Positions 1-5,081 of a stretch of 6,438 bases of DNA are shown here, in pieces. The DNA lies in NCBI GenBank assembly GCA_946479125.1, contig CAMLET010000199.1:1-6438 (forward strand). Direction: 5' to 3'. A program made the position numbers and the translations under genes. The notes below the pieces were generated by a model. The model saw only the letters and a program-made list of their open reading frames with translations. It had not been told where the DNA came from and made no database searches. Every line of letters starts with the position of its first letter. Position 1 is the first letter of the stretch. This DNA comes from an uncultured Flavobacteriales bacterium. Lineage in GTDB: Bacteria; Bacteroidota; Bacteroidia; Flavobacteriales; Crocinitomicaceae.

Positions 1-454
1 TCTTATTTGTTTCTACCGGATCAATGAAGTAGGTGTAGCGTTTCCAGGGAGAATAACGGTTTTCCCCTTTTTCGGCGTAGTTCTTACGAATAAACGAGAA
101 GCGGAATTTTTTGAACTGATCGTGGTATACGAAGATGGCCCCGTCCTTGAAATCTTCACGCAATACTTTTTTAGCGATATCGAACTGTCGTCTGCGGGAA
201 GAACGAGAGGTAAGCGGGCCGTCGTATTTACAGGAAAACACAATGAGATCATCAGAGCTGTCAAAAGTTGCTTCACCGATTTTAGTAAGCTCTGAAAACT
301 TGTCAAACTTCTTATCAGGTGTTTTAATAATGTAATTGAGGTTTTCCTGTTGGGGGACAAAACTCGAAATACTCTGACTAAAGAAATGAGAAAGTGAATG
401 CGTAGAGAAGTTGTGAATGAACTGAACCGCGGGTGCTGTATTCAATGTTGCCAT
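1..454 (-). CDS. Probable type IIG (Eco57I-like) restriction-modification enzyme, N-terminal part
   Basis: The gene starts at the ATG at 454-452 and runs off the window, so 151 N-terminal residues are visible. No methyltransferase motif (NPPY or the SAM-binding loop) falls inside the visible part. The call rests on residues 104-147, where a DGAIFVYHDQF segment leads into FRFSFIRKNY and then SPWKRYTYFIDP. From memory, this resembles the N-terminal region of large fused nuclease-methyltransferases with an Eco57I-type methylase domain, which methylate adenine and cleave unmethylated DNA. D104 and the following beta-strand residues could belong to a nuclease fold, but I cannot assign catalytic residues. 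The gene has its own predicted promoter (554-586) and is separated from the preceding gene by a terminator. One line counted by hand (181-240) has 32 of 60 G+C, much richer than the CBASS genes. It could instead be another large DNA-targeting defence protein. I am fairly sure it is a real gene and moderately sure of the family. Confidence 0.6.
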   Translation of the reverse strand, partial: MATLNTAPAVQFIHNFSTHSLSHFFSQSISSFVPQQENLNYIIKTPDKKFDKFSELTKIGEATFDSSDDLIVFSCKYDGPLTSRSSRRRQFDIAKKVLREDFKDGAIFVYHDQFKKFRFSFIRKNYAEKGENRYSPWKRYTYFIDPVETNK

Positions 455-506
455 GAGGGTTATTTTTGACAAACATTGGTTAGAAGTATTTAGTAGAGAA
501 ACGTCA

Positions 507-557
507 TTTCCAAATCGAGATTTTCGTTTTCCCAAATGGGGAGTATTATTTCCCAAA
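507..557. repeat. Three TTTCCCAAA-type repeats at exact 21-bp spacing
   Basis: On the plus strand TTTCCCAAA occurs at 528-536 and 549-557, and a one-base-shorter TTTCCAAA at 507-514. The starts are exactly 21 bp apart, two turns of B-DNA, so the copies face the same side of the helix. They lie between the predicted -7 element and the restriction gene start, in the likely untranslated leader. A phased operator for a repressor would fit. Chance in AT-rich DNA is the alternative. Confidence 0.45.
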
Positions 558-586
558 AATATTTTCTGTATAAAAAAAAGGTACAA
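554..586 (-). promoter_or_regulatory. Predicted Bacteroidota-type promoter for the restriction gene
   Basis: Read on the minus strand, TTG at 586-584 is followed after 22 bases by TATTTTTG at 561-554, which matches the Bacteroidota -7 consensus TAnnTTTG at every fixed position. The spacing is slightly longer than the usual 19-21. Transcription would start near 547, leaving a leader of about 90 bases before the ATG at 454. The site lies downstream of the terminator of the previous gene, where a new promoter is needed. Confidence 0.45.
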
Positions 587-597
587 TTAAAAAAGGG

Positions 598-636
598 GAT
601 GACATCATTCCACCAAGTAAAACCGATGATATCATT
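598..636. promoter_or_regulatory. Paired palindromic sites GATGAYATCATT upstream of the promoter
   Basis: GATGACATCATT (598-609) and GATGATATCATT (625-636) are 11/12 identical and 27 bp apart. The core of the second, ATGATATCAT, is a perfect 10-bp palindrome, and the first has one mismatch. They sit just upstream of the predicted -33 element of the restriction gene, where an activator dimer would bind. No regulator gene is visible in the window, so the binding protein is unknown. Confidence 0.4.
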
Positions 637-695
637 GCTTTATAAGCGTGTTTTTCTTTTTAAACGAAAAAAGGGGTATTTTTTTGACAGATGCT

Positions 696-717
696 AAAAA
701 AAAGCGGGACCGCTTTT
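696..717 (-). terminator. Intrinsic terminator after the 84-residue gene
   Basis: On the minus strand AAAAGCGG (717-710) pairs with CCGCTTTT (707-700) around a very small loop, or as 7 pairs with a 4-base loop. The 3' arm is part of a run of eight T (703-696). It begins 3 bases after the stop codon at 721-723. It probably ends the transcript coming from the CBASS genes and isolates the restriction gene. Confidence 0.75.
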
Positions 718-720
718 CAA

Positions 721-975
721 TTACCCCATGAGTATGATCATCACACATTCAACAAACAAATGCCGTTCTCGTGGCGCTGGAACGTTCTCGCAACAGAACT
801 TAATTGCAAATTCAATCTGGGTGATTCTGTAATCGGGATAGATCCGATGGATCTTATCCCTGAGGTAATACCGTTCCCATTGTTCTTCGCAACAGAAGAT
901 CTTTTTGTGGCTGTTGTCACGGAGTTTTAGCTTGTTATAATCTGTCCAACTGTCCGTTAGAATCTTATTCGGCAT
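721..975 (-). CDS. Small hypothetical protein, 84 aa
   Basis: I do not recognise a named family. The ATG is at 975-973 and the stop TAA at 723-721. The composition is that of a folded protein: two Trp (W10, W33), two Cys pairs (C28-C29, C61-C62) and a further C77, and a charged, probably helical middle (residues 30-62). No signal peptide or clear membrane segment is seen. The Cys pairs could bind a metal but do not form a standard CxxC finger. It starts 57 bp after the TIR-STING stop without an obvious promoter, and an intrinsic terminator follows its stop, which supports it over the overlapping plus-strand frame at 691-930. Part of it is less AT-rich than the CBASS genes (line 841-900 has 27 of 60 G+C), so it may be a resident gene rather than cassette cargo. 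Confidence 0.6.
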   Translation of the reverse strand: MPNKILTDSWTDYNKLKLRDNSHKKIFCCEEQWERYYLRDKIHRIYPDYRITQIEFAIKFCCENVPAPRERHLFVECVMIILMG

Positions 976-1032
976 TTCTTTGTGTTTGGAATGGAACGAA
1001 TGGATTTGGGGGTTGGGTTAGGTTGACAGTTC

Positions 1033-1932
1033 TTATGATTCGATTGATAAGACGGAAACATTGCCTCTACTTGCAGGACAATTTTCAATTAATACTTCAA
1101 GTGTACCTTTGAAATTGCGTAATTCGCTTAAGATCCAATCTTGTTTTTCAGGACTGATTCCTATTTCGTTTGAAGGGACAATCATATTAATTAGTTTATT
1201 CAAGGTTAGAAGAGTTGTGGGAATATCCCAATACTCTTCGTTGGAATCTTCATATTTGCTAACAAATGGTCTTGTATTTTGTTCAAATACACTCACTTCA
1301 ATAGATGGATTATCCCTTTTATATTTTAAGGTTGTCGAATTAATATCGTTGATATTTTCTGGAAGAAATATTTTAAGACTGAAAGATATTCCGTCCTCCA
1401 ATCTTTTCTTTGCTAGCTTTTGAACGAAGTTTTCAAAGTATCCTAACGCAAATGCTGCTGAAGCTACAGGTCGCAAATTGTAAGTTCTTCGTGATGAAAT
1501 TACTGCTTGTATTATTTGCTCAACAGCTGCCTCAAGGCTACCGTCAATTTCACTTTCGAAGTATGGGACCGTAATACCATTATAGTCTGTTGGAAGTTTG
1601 CTATCTTTTTCAACTAGTAAAAACGCTCTAGTAAGACCTAAACTTCCAAGAAACATACCCATTTCGAACATTACATTGTCTCTTGGAGTATGAGTTTCTT
1701 TACCCCTGCTTCGCGTTATGTCATCTTTTGTAGCCACTAAAATTCCATAATCATATTTTCTGGAAGCTTTCATCAATGAATCAAGAGTACTTACATTGAG
1801 ATCGAATATAGCTCCACCGTCCCATAAATCACATTCAAGCCAATCGTGTAATTCAGCTTCGATTTTCTGTATTAGTTTCAATGCTATAGTTTTTCCTTCA
1901 GTAGAAGAACCTATGAATAGTTTTTTTTTCAT
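1033..1932 (-). CDS. cap12: CBASS effector: TIR-STING fusion (Cap12-type NAD+ hydrolase with cyclic-dinucleotide receptor)
   Basis: This is a two-domain effector of 299 residues. Residues 1-145 are a nucleotide-binding TIR-like domain of the predicted-nucleotide-binding (CAP12) class: FIGSSTEG at 7-13, LWDGGAIF at 36-43, DYGILVATKDD at 61-71, and RDNVMFEMGMFLG at 84-96, in which E90 is the likely catalytic Glu for NAD+ cleavage. Residues 153-299 are a STING ligand-binding domain: the GYFENFV helix at 164-170, R221 in a lid-like loop, and DIPTT at 236-240. The Asp and last Thr of DIPTT have the spacing of the Asp and Thr that contact c-di-GMP in characterised bacterial STINGs. Ligand binding should drive filament formation and NAD+ depletion, killing the infected cell. 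No membrane segments are present, as expected for TIR-STING. The start lies 1 bp after the CD-NTase stop, so translation is probably coupled. Codons 2-4 form a run of nine A, a possible slippage site. Confidence 0.9.
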   Translation of the reverse strand: MKKKLFIGSSTEGKTIALKLIQKIEAELHDWLECDLWDGGAIFDLNVSTLDSLMKASRKYDYGILVATKDDITRSRGKETHTPRDNVMFEMGMFLGSLGLTRAFLLVEKDSKLPTDYNGITVPYFESEIDGSLEAAVEQIIQAVISSRRTYNLRPVASAAFALGYFENFVQKLAKKRLEDGISFSLKIFLPENINDINSTTLKYKRDNPSIEVSVFEQNTRPFVSKYEDSNEEYWDIPTTLLTLNKLINMIVPSNEIGISPEKQDWILSELRNFKGTLEVLIENCPASRGNVSVLSIES

Positions 1933-1933
1933 T

Positions 1934-2956
1934 TTAAGAGTAGATTAAGTTGCCCTTTTCGAAATAAGTGAGATAAACTTCTTTTTGGACATCTTCGATA
2001 AGTTGGTCTAAATCTGCTTTAATTAGTGTCATACCAAGAACTGTATCCTCTGTGAGTGGTTTTTCTGTTCCGTTAGGACTTTTTACCTCTGAACGGAAAT
2101 ATGGGTCATTGATCAATTTATCAAGTTGTTCACTAACTACTTTTGCAATTTCAAGATCTTTACCCGCGTGATAATAAATAGATAAGTTGTTGATTGAATG
2201 AATAATCGTAGTTATCTGGAAGCTAGTTAGTTTAATTTTTTCGGTTGAGTCTGCTTTAAGAGTTTTTAATAAACGAATTGCTTTTCGTGATCCGTCGTTT
2301 GTAATATCTCCTTTAGAATTGACTTCCTGTATATGAGCAAAAGGATAATCAAGTTCTTTTAGATCCGCTGTGAAATCGAATAAATATAATCCCTTAAAGA
2401 AATCATTTTCAGTCTCGTGATATTCTTTAGAGTGATACCAAAAACAAAAAACAATATCAACTTTTCTTTTGAGTGATTTGTTGAATATATGAATCCCCTT
2501 TTTTCCAGATGTATTGATCTCATCGTAAACGGTTGCCATAATCTTCTCTGATTGTCTTCTAAGGTCTTTGATATCAGAGTCCGGATCAGATTCTGTGTAT
2601 GGACTTAGATTTGGAACTTTTGGATCAAGAAAATGATATCGATTCACTATTGTTAACAAATCTATATCACTGTGAATCATAATATTTGTTGATGTCATCA
2701 CCGATCCTTGCATTCTATATTCTCTTTGAAAATGAAGATTAAAATTTTGCTCTAAATGATTTTTAACCTTTATAGCTGCATCTAAAGTTTTATCATTGTA
2801 TGCTTGATCAATTTTTGTCATTGATTCCATCAAATATTTTATGTTTTGAGGAATAGTTGATGAACTAAACGATTTAGTTAGTCTTGACTCATTAATTTCA
2901 TCGTCAAATCTTCTGTCTCGAAGATTTTGTAATCGTAGTTGATAATTTAATGCCAT
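1934..2956 (-). CDS. cdnE: CBASS cyclic dinucleotide synthase (CD-NTase, probably clade E)
   Basis: This cGAS/DncV-like nucleotidyltransferase has 340 residues. The catalytic pattern is complete: G84-S85 in the GSVMTST motif, the metal-binding pair D97 and D99 in SDIDLL, and a third acidic residue, D167, in KVDIVF. The helical half follows, with the DGSRKAIRLLKTLK segment at 221-234 that is typical of OAS-like enzymes. The product is a cyclic oligonucleotide. With a STING partner, c-di-GMP is the expected product, as in the characterised CdnE-STING pairs, but specificity cannot be read from these residues alone. The gene lies between the proline-rich microprotein (8 bp upstream) and TIR-STING (1 bp downstream). 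The ATG at 2956-2954 is preceded by AT-rich sequence with no Shine-Dalgarno motif, usual in Bacteroidota. The coding sequence is very AT-rich compared with HerA and NurA. The CD-NTase identity is nearly certain; the clade letter is less so. Confidence 0.88.
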   Translation of the reverse strand: MALNYQLRLQNLRDRRFDDEINESRLTKSFSSSTIPQNIKYLMESMTKIDQAYNDKTLDAAIKVKNHLEQNFNLHFQREYRMQGSVMTSTNIMIHSDIDLLTIVNRYHFLDPKVPNLSPYTESDPDSDIKDLRRQSEKIMATVYDEINTSGKKGIHIFNKSLKRKVDIVFCFWYHSKEYHETENDFFKGLYLFDFTADLKELDYPFAHIQEVNSKGDITNDGSRKAIRLLKTLKADSTEKIKLTSFQITTIIHSINNLSIYYHAGKDLEIAKVVSEQLDKLINDPYFRSEVKSPNGTEKPLTEDTVLGMTLIKADLDQLIEDVQKEVYLTYFEKGNLIYS

Positions 2957-2964
2957 ACTTAATT

Positions 2965-3102
2965 TTAATTAGGTGTTGAACGTTTATGTGGTTTAACAGG
3001 AACCGTCTTCGGACCTGGTTTAGGTGCATCGGGATTTTTGCGTGGAACAGGTGAAGGTGTTGATCTTTTGTGCGGTTTTACCGGTACTGTTTTTTCAGGC
3101 AT
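2965..3102 (-). CDS. Proline-rich basic microprotein (45 aa) with an exact 13-residue repeat, head of the CBASS operon
   Basis: No known family is recognised. The ATG is at 3102-3100 and the TAA at 2967-2965, 8 bp before the CD-NTase start. The peptide has 13 Pro, 8 Lys and 3 Arg against one Glu and one Asp, so it is strongly cationic and probably disordered. KTVPVKPHKRSTP occurs at residues 4-16 and again at 32-44, separated by a Pro-rich spacer. The DNA copies (3055-3093 and 2971-3009) differ at 9 of 39 bases in 8 codons, and every change is synonymous, including an AGA/CGT Arg pair. That pattern shows an old duplication with selection on the amino acids, so the frame is translated and useful. 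There is no signal peptide or membrane segment. Possible roles are a ligand peptide for the CD-NTase or STING, a nucleic-acid-binding tail-like peptide, or a translated leader that couples CD-NTase synthesis to ribosome passage. None is shown by the sequence. Confidence 0.75.
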   Translation of the reverse strand: MPEKTVPVKPHKRSTPSPVPRKNPDAPKPGPKTVPVKPHKRSTPN

Positions 3103-3150
3103 ATTTTTATCTTAATTATATATAGTCTAGCTTTCTGCCAGCTCTACTTG

Positions 3151-3158
3151 CAAATATT
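3151..3158 (-). promoter_or_regulatory. Weak candidate -7 element for the CBASS operon
   Basis: On the minus strand AATATTTG (3158-3151) matches the Bacteroidota TAnnTTTG element except for its first base. It would start transcription about 40 bases before the microprotein ATG. No TTG lies at the expected -33 distance, so this is tentative. The 156-bp gap between HerA and the microprotein is the only place for a CBASS promoter. Confidence 0.25.
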
Positions 3159-3163
3159 CATAT

Positions 3164-3207
3164 GGAATTTTGGTGCTGGAATTTTGATTCCCCAATCTAG
3201 AATTCTA
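3164..3207. repeat. Direct repeats and palindromes upstream of the CBASS operon
   Basis: GGAATTTTG occurs at 3164-3172 and 3178-3186, with starts 14 bp apart. The second copy is also one arm of the inverted repeat GGAATTTTGATTCC. TAGAATTCTA at 3198-3207 is a perfect 10-bp palindrome. These lie just upstream of the candidate -7 element and could be operator sites. AT-rich intergenic DNA often gives short repeats by chance. Confidence 0.3.
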
Positions 3208-3258
3208 TCTTCCGAATTAGATGTTCCGCTTTCCCGAATTATTATTTTTTCACTTCTG

Positions 3259-4038
3259 CTAATCCACCATCAGCAACTTACAAGGCGATGGATCTATTGC
3301 CACCAGCATCGATCGCGATAAACTTGGTGTGGAGACAATCGCCTGACCAGGAGCTAGGTTGGGAAGGCGGCTCCAAAGATTATTGTCGACGCCTCCGATG
3401 GAACGTTTCAAGCGGCTGACCACATTGGCATCGCTTATTTTGTGGAGAATGTAACTGTTGATGAGTCCTAGAACCTCGTCAGGTAAATGCTGCGGCAATT
3501 GGGTGACGAAGATCAATCCCAGCCAGCGTTTTCTTCCACGACGTGCTATTCTGGCGACTTGCTGGAAGAGATTCGACATCTTTGCTATTTTATCGCTGGA
3601 AAGGAATTCGTGTGCTTCCTCAATGATAATGGAAACCGGAGTAGGACTTTTGTCTTGACTCATAGCCAGTTCGTATGCGACCTCCTGAGCTTCCTGAATT
3701 CCCTTGAGCAAATCAGTGATCACCAGGTTATTGATGATCGTGGAATCCGAATCGCTTAGGTCAATGATCGTCATGTTGCCCGGTTTGATCAGTTCCTGAT
3801 AAGGAATGGTTTGCACATTTCGGTTGTCGAACAAGTTGGTGCGGTGCAGCTGCATTAGTTTTCCCTGTAAAGCGCTCCAACTCGATTCACTGTTTGTTTC
3901 TACCGTGTTTATACGTGGTTTTACTTTCGTATTGAGGTGTTCTTTTAAGATCGGATTATAGGGAGCAATCTCTTTCTTGCCTACCATGTTCCTGATCATT
4001 GTTACTACATCAATAAAGAGCAATAGGGTGAGGTTGGG
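3259..4038 (-). CDS. herA: HerA-type ATPase, C-terminal fragment after an in-frame TGA
   Basis: This is the second half of the HerA gene, in the same frame as the first and separated only by the TGA at 4041-4039. The frame is open from 4038; the first possible starts are TTG at 4023, ATG at 3999 and ATG at 3987, none with an evident ribosome site. In full-gene numbering it carries Walker B with the catalytic acidic pair in SIIIEEAHEF (483-492), the basic, arginine-finger-like stretch ARIARRGRKRW (508-518), and the sensor strand FVTQLPQHLP (524-533). The C-terminal motif that closes the hexamer ATPase is also present (SRLKRSIGG, then LAPGQAIVSTP). It lacks the P-loop, so on its own it cannot be an active ATPase. 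The final stop is TAG at 3261-3259. No clear terminator hairpin follows. Confidence 0.8.
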   Translation of the reverse strand, partial: PNLTLLLFIDVVTMIRNMVGKKEIAPYNPILKEHLNTKVKPRINTVETNSESSWSALQGKLMQLHRTNLFDNRNVQTIPYQELIKPGNMTIIDLSDSDSTIINNLVITDLLKGIQEAQEVAYELAMSQDKSPTPVSIIIEEAHEFLSSDKIAKMSNLFQQVARIARRGRKRWLGLIFVTQLPQHLPDEVLGLINSYILHKISDANVVSRLKRSIGGVDNNLWSRLPNLAPGQAIVSTPSLSRSMLVAIDPSPCKLLMVD

Positions 4039-4041
4039 TCA
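4039..4041 (-). other. In-frame TGA interrupting HerA
   Basis: The codon after residue 346 (ETG) is TGA, and the same frame continues with PNLTLLLFIDVV into the rest of HerA. A single change at 4039 would restore TGG (Trp). The next base is C, the leakiest context known for UGA in bacteria. TGA ends the partial gene at 6303 normally, and TGG encodes the Trp codons I checked in the NurA-like gene, so a changed genetic code is unlikely. Confidence 0.85.
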
Positions 4042-5079
4042 TCCCGTTTCAAATTCATCCAGGTCCATCGCTTCTCTCTCTTCTTCCTGACTTGGGTAAA
4101 TGCCAACGTCCCGAAGAATGAGTTTTGCAACATCATACGCCTTGAAAAAACGCCCGATCTGTGCTTCATTTAGTCCCAAAATATCTGCCACAGTGTATGG
4201 CGACAATGAGGAGAAGTTAAGTGTAAACGGGAGCGTATCCGTTCCTTGCTTTGCCCGAGTGTCTTTTCCGTGAAGATGAAGTACACGAACATTCTTGATA
4301 CCTGTTGCCGGAATTCCACGATTTGCCAGAAGCTTTTGCATGGTTGCATCGGTTGTGGCCTCACCCACATGTGTATATTCACCTTCTGTATCAATAACAA
4401 TGGTTGCAATGTTCTTTTGCTGAAACTGGCTCATCAAACCCGAAATGGTGGTAGACTTACCTCCACCGGTTGTTCCCAGGATTCCGATATGTCTTGGCAG
4501 CACCGTTTTCGTATCGGAAGGAATTTGAACCTCAATGTCTTCATGTCCAATGGCTGTGCCCAGAGTGATTCCCGGTTGCTGCTTTACTTTCAGCACCTCG
4601 GCCGTTTCTTCGCTACTCAAAACGAATACCGGACTATTCGGAAGCGGGCGAAATCGTGGCGGCATGATAATACCCTCCTTCAATTCTCCGATCAATTCGA
4701 TCTGCACCTTCCCATGGAAATTCGGCATGAAGAGCGCACCGTTTATAGAAGTGGTTACGATCATTGGTGAATCTCCACGAATTCCATCCGGTTCATGAAA
4801 CGGTCCGGCCACAACAATTCCGCGATAGATTCTTCCGTCTCCGGCATTTTTCTCTGTACGACTGCGAATTTCGACGATGGAATGTGCACCTATTTCACGA
4901 ATGTGTTTTTTTGGAATTAGAACGGTGATGAGGTTGTCTTCGCTGTTAGGCAGATCAAACATGGTCATTCCTGTCGCACCTATGCAATTGGCATCTTCTT
5001 CCCATTCACCTCCATTGGCCAGGATTTCATTCGTAATAACCGAGAAAAGATCGTTCTGTTGATTGTTATTCGTTTCCAT
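4039..5079 (-). CDS. herA: HerA-type hexameric DNA-translocating ATPase, N-terminal fragment
   Basis: HerA proteins are FtsK-like hexameric ATPases that pump double-stranded DNA and drive the paired NurA nuclease. They work in end resection in archaea and in several bacterial anti-phage systems. This fragment has 346 residues. An N-terminal HAS-barrel-like beta region spans about 48-160, then comes the P-loop GTTGGGKST at 202-210 (K208 binds the phosphates), followed by IVIDTEGEY at 227-235. Walker B and everything after it lie beyond the stop in the downstream fragment. The undisrupted gene would encode about 606 residues, a normal HerA length. The ATG at 5079-5077 is 2 bp after the stop of the NurA-like gene, the usual NurA-HerA coupling. 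As written, the cell would make a truncated, probably inactive product unless UGA is read through or the base is a sequence error. Confidence 0.85.
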   Translation of the reverse strand: METNNNQQNDLFSVITNEILANGGEWEEDANCIGATGMTMFDLPNSEDNLITVLIPKKHIREIGAHSIVEIRSRTEKNAGDGRIYRGIVVAGPFHEPDGIRGDSPMIVTTSINGALFMPNFHGKVQIELIGELKEGIIMPPRFRPLPNSPVFVLSSEETAEVLKVKQQPGITLGTAIGHEDIEVQIPSDTKTVLPRHIGILGTTGGGKSTTISGLMSQFQQKNIATIVIDTEGEYTHVGEATTDATMQKLLANRGIPATGIKNVRVLHLHGKDTRAKQGTDTLPFTLNFSSLSPYTVADILGLNEAQIGRFFKAYDVAKLILRDVGIYPSQEEEREAMDLDEFETG

Positions 5080-5081
5080 AA

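Larger units (their letters stand above)
1033..3102 (-). other. Low-GC type I CBASS cassette (microprotein, CD-NTase, TIR-STING)
   Basis: The three genes are packed with gaps of 8 bp and 1 bp on one strand. Hand-counted G+C is 17/60 (2221-2280), 17/60 (2701-2760) and 14/60 (1321-1380) here. It is 28/60 in HerA (4501-4560), 28/60 in the NurA-like gene (5401-5460) and 32/60 in the restriction gene (181-240). I see no integrase, transposase, terminal repeat or target duplication, so acquisition is inferred from composition only and the ends are approximate. Confidence 0.6.

Noticed and set aside
13..360. Minus-strand frame of 115 codons at the left end
   Set aside because: It is the shifted frame of the restriction gene starting at 454. 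Its Ser/Thr/Leu-rich product resembles no protein, while the other frame contains family-like motifs.
691..930. Plus-strand frame of 79 codons
   Set aside because: It lies opposite the 84-residue minus-strand gene, starts inside the terminator region and has no leader signals. The minus-strand protein has the better composition and a terminator.
1008..1030. G-rich run resembling telomere or attachment-site sequence
   Set aside because: It has only irregular GGTT-like units with no true tandem repeat and no matching copy at the other end of the CBASS cassette.
3070..3321. Plus-strand frame of 83 codons with a hydrophobic start
   Set aside because: It overlaps the antisense of the microprotein and the HerA end. 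The synonymous-only divergence of the microprotein repeat fixes the minus strand as coding.
4039..4041. UGA recoded as Trp genome-wide, or selenocysteine
   Set aside because: TGA ends the partial gene at 6305-6303 in the normal way and TGG is used for the Trp codons checked in the NurA-like gene. HerA has no selenoprotein role and no SECIS-like hairpin is obvious downstream.
4021..4042. ATGA stop-start overlap at the HerA TGA, which would suggest two coupled genes
   Set aside because: The ATG overlapping the TGA is in another frame and meets a TGA after only 10 codons, so it cannot give the C-terminal half. The HerA frame itself continues directly after the stop.
4246..4770. Long plus-strand frame of 174 codons inside HerA
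   Set aside because: It is antisense to the P-loop part of HerA, Cys-rich and low in protein-like character; it is a shadow of the HerA codons.
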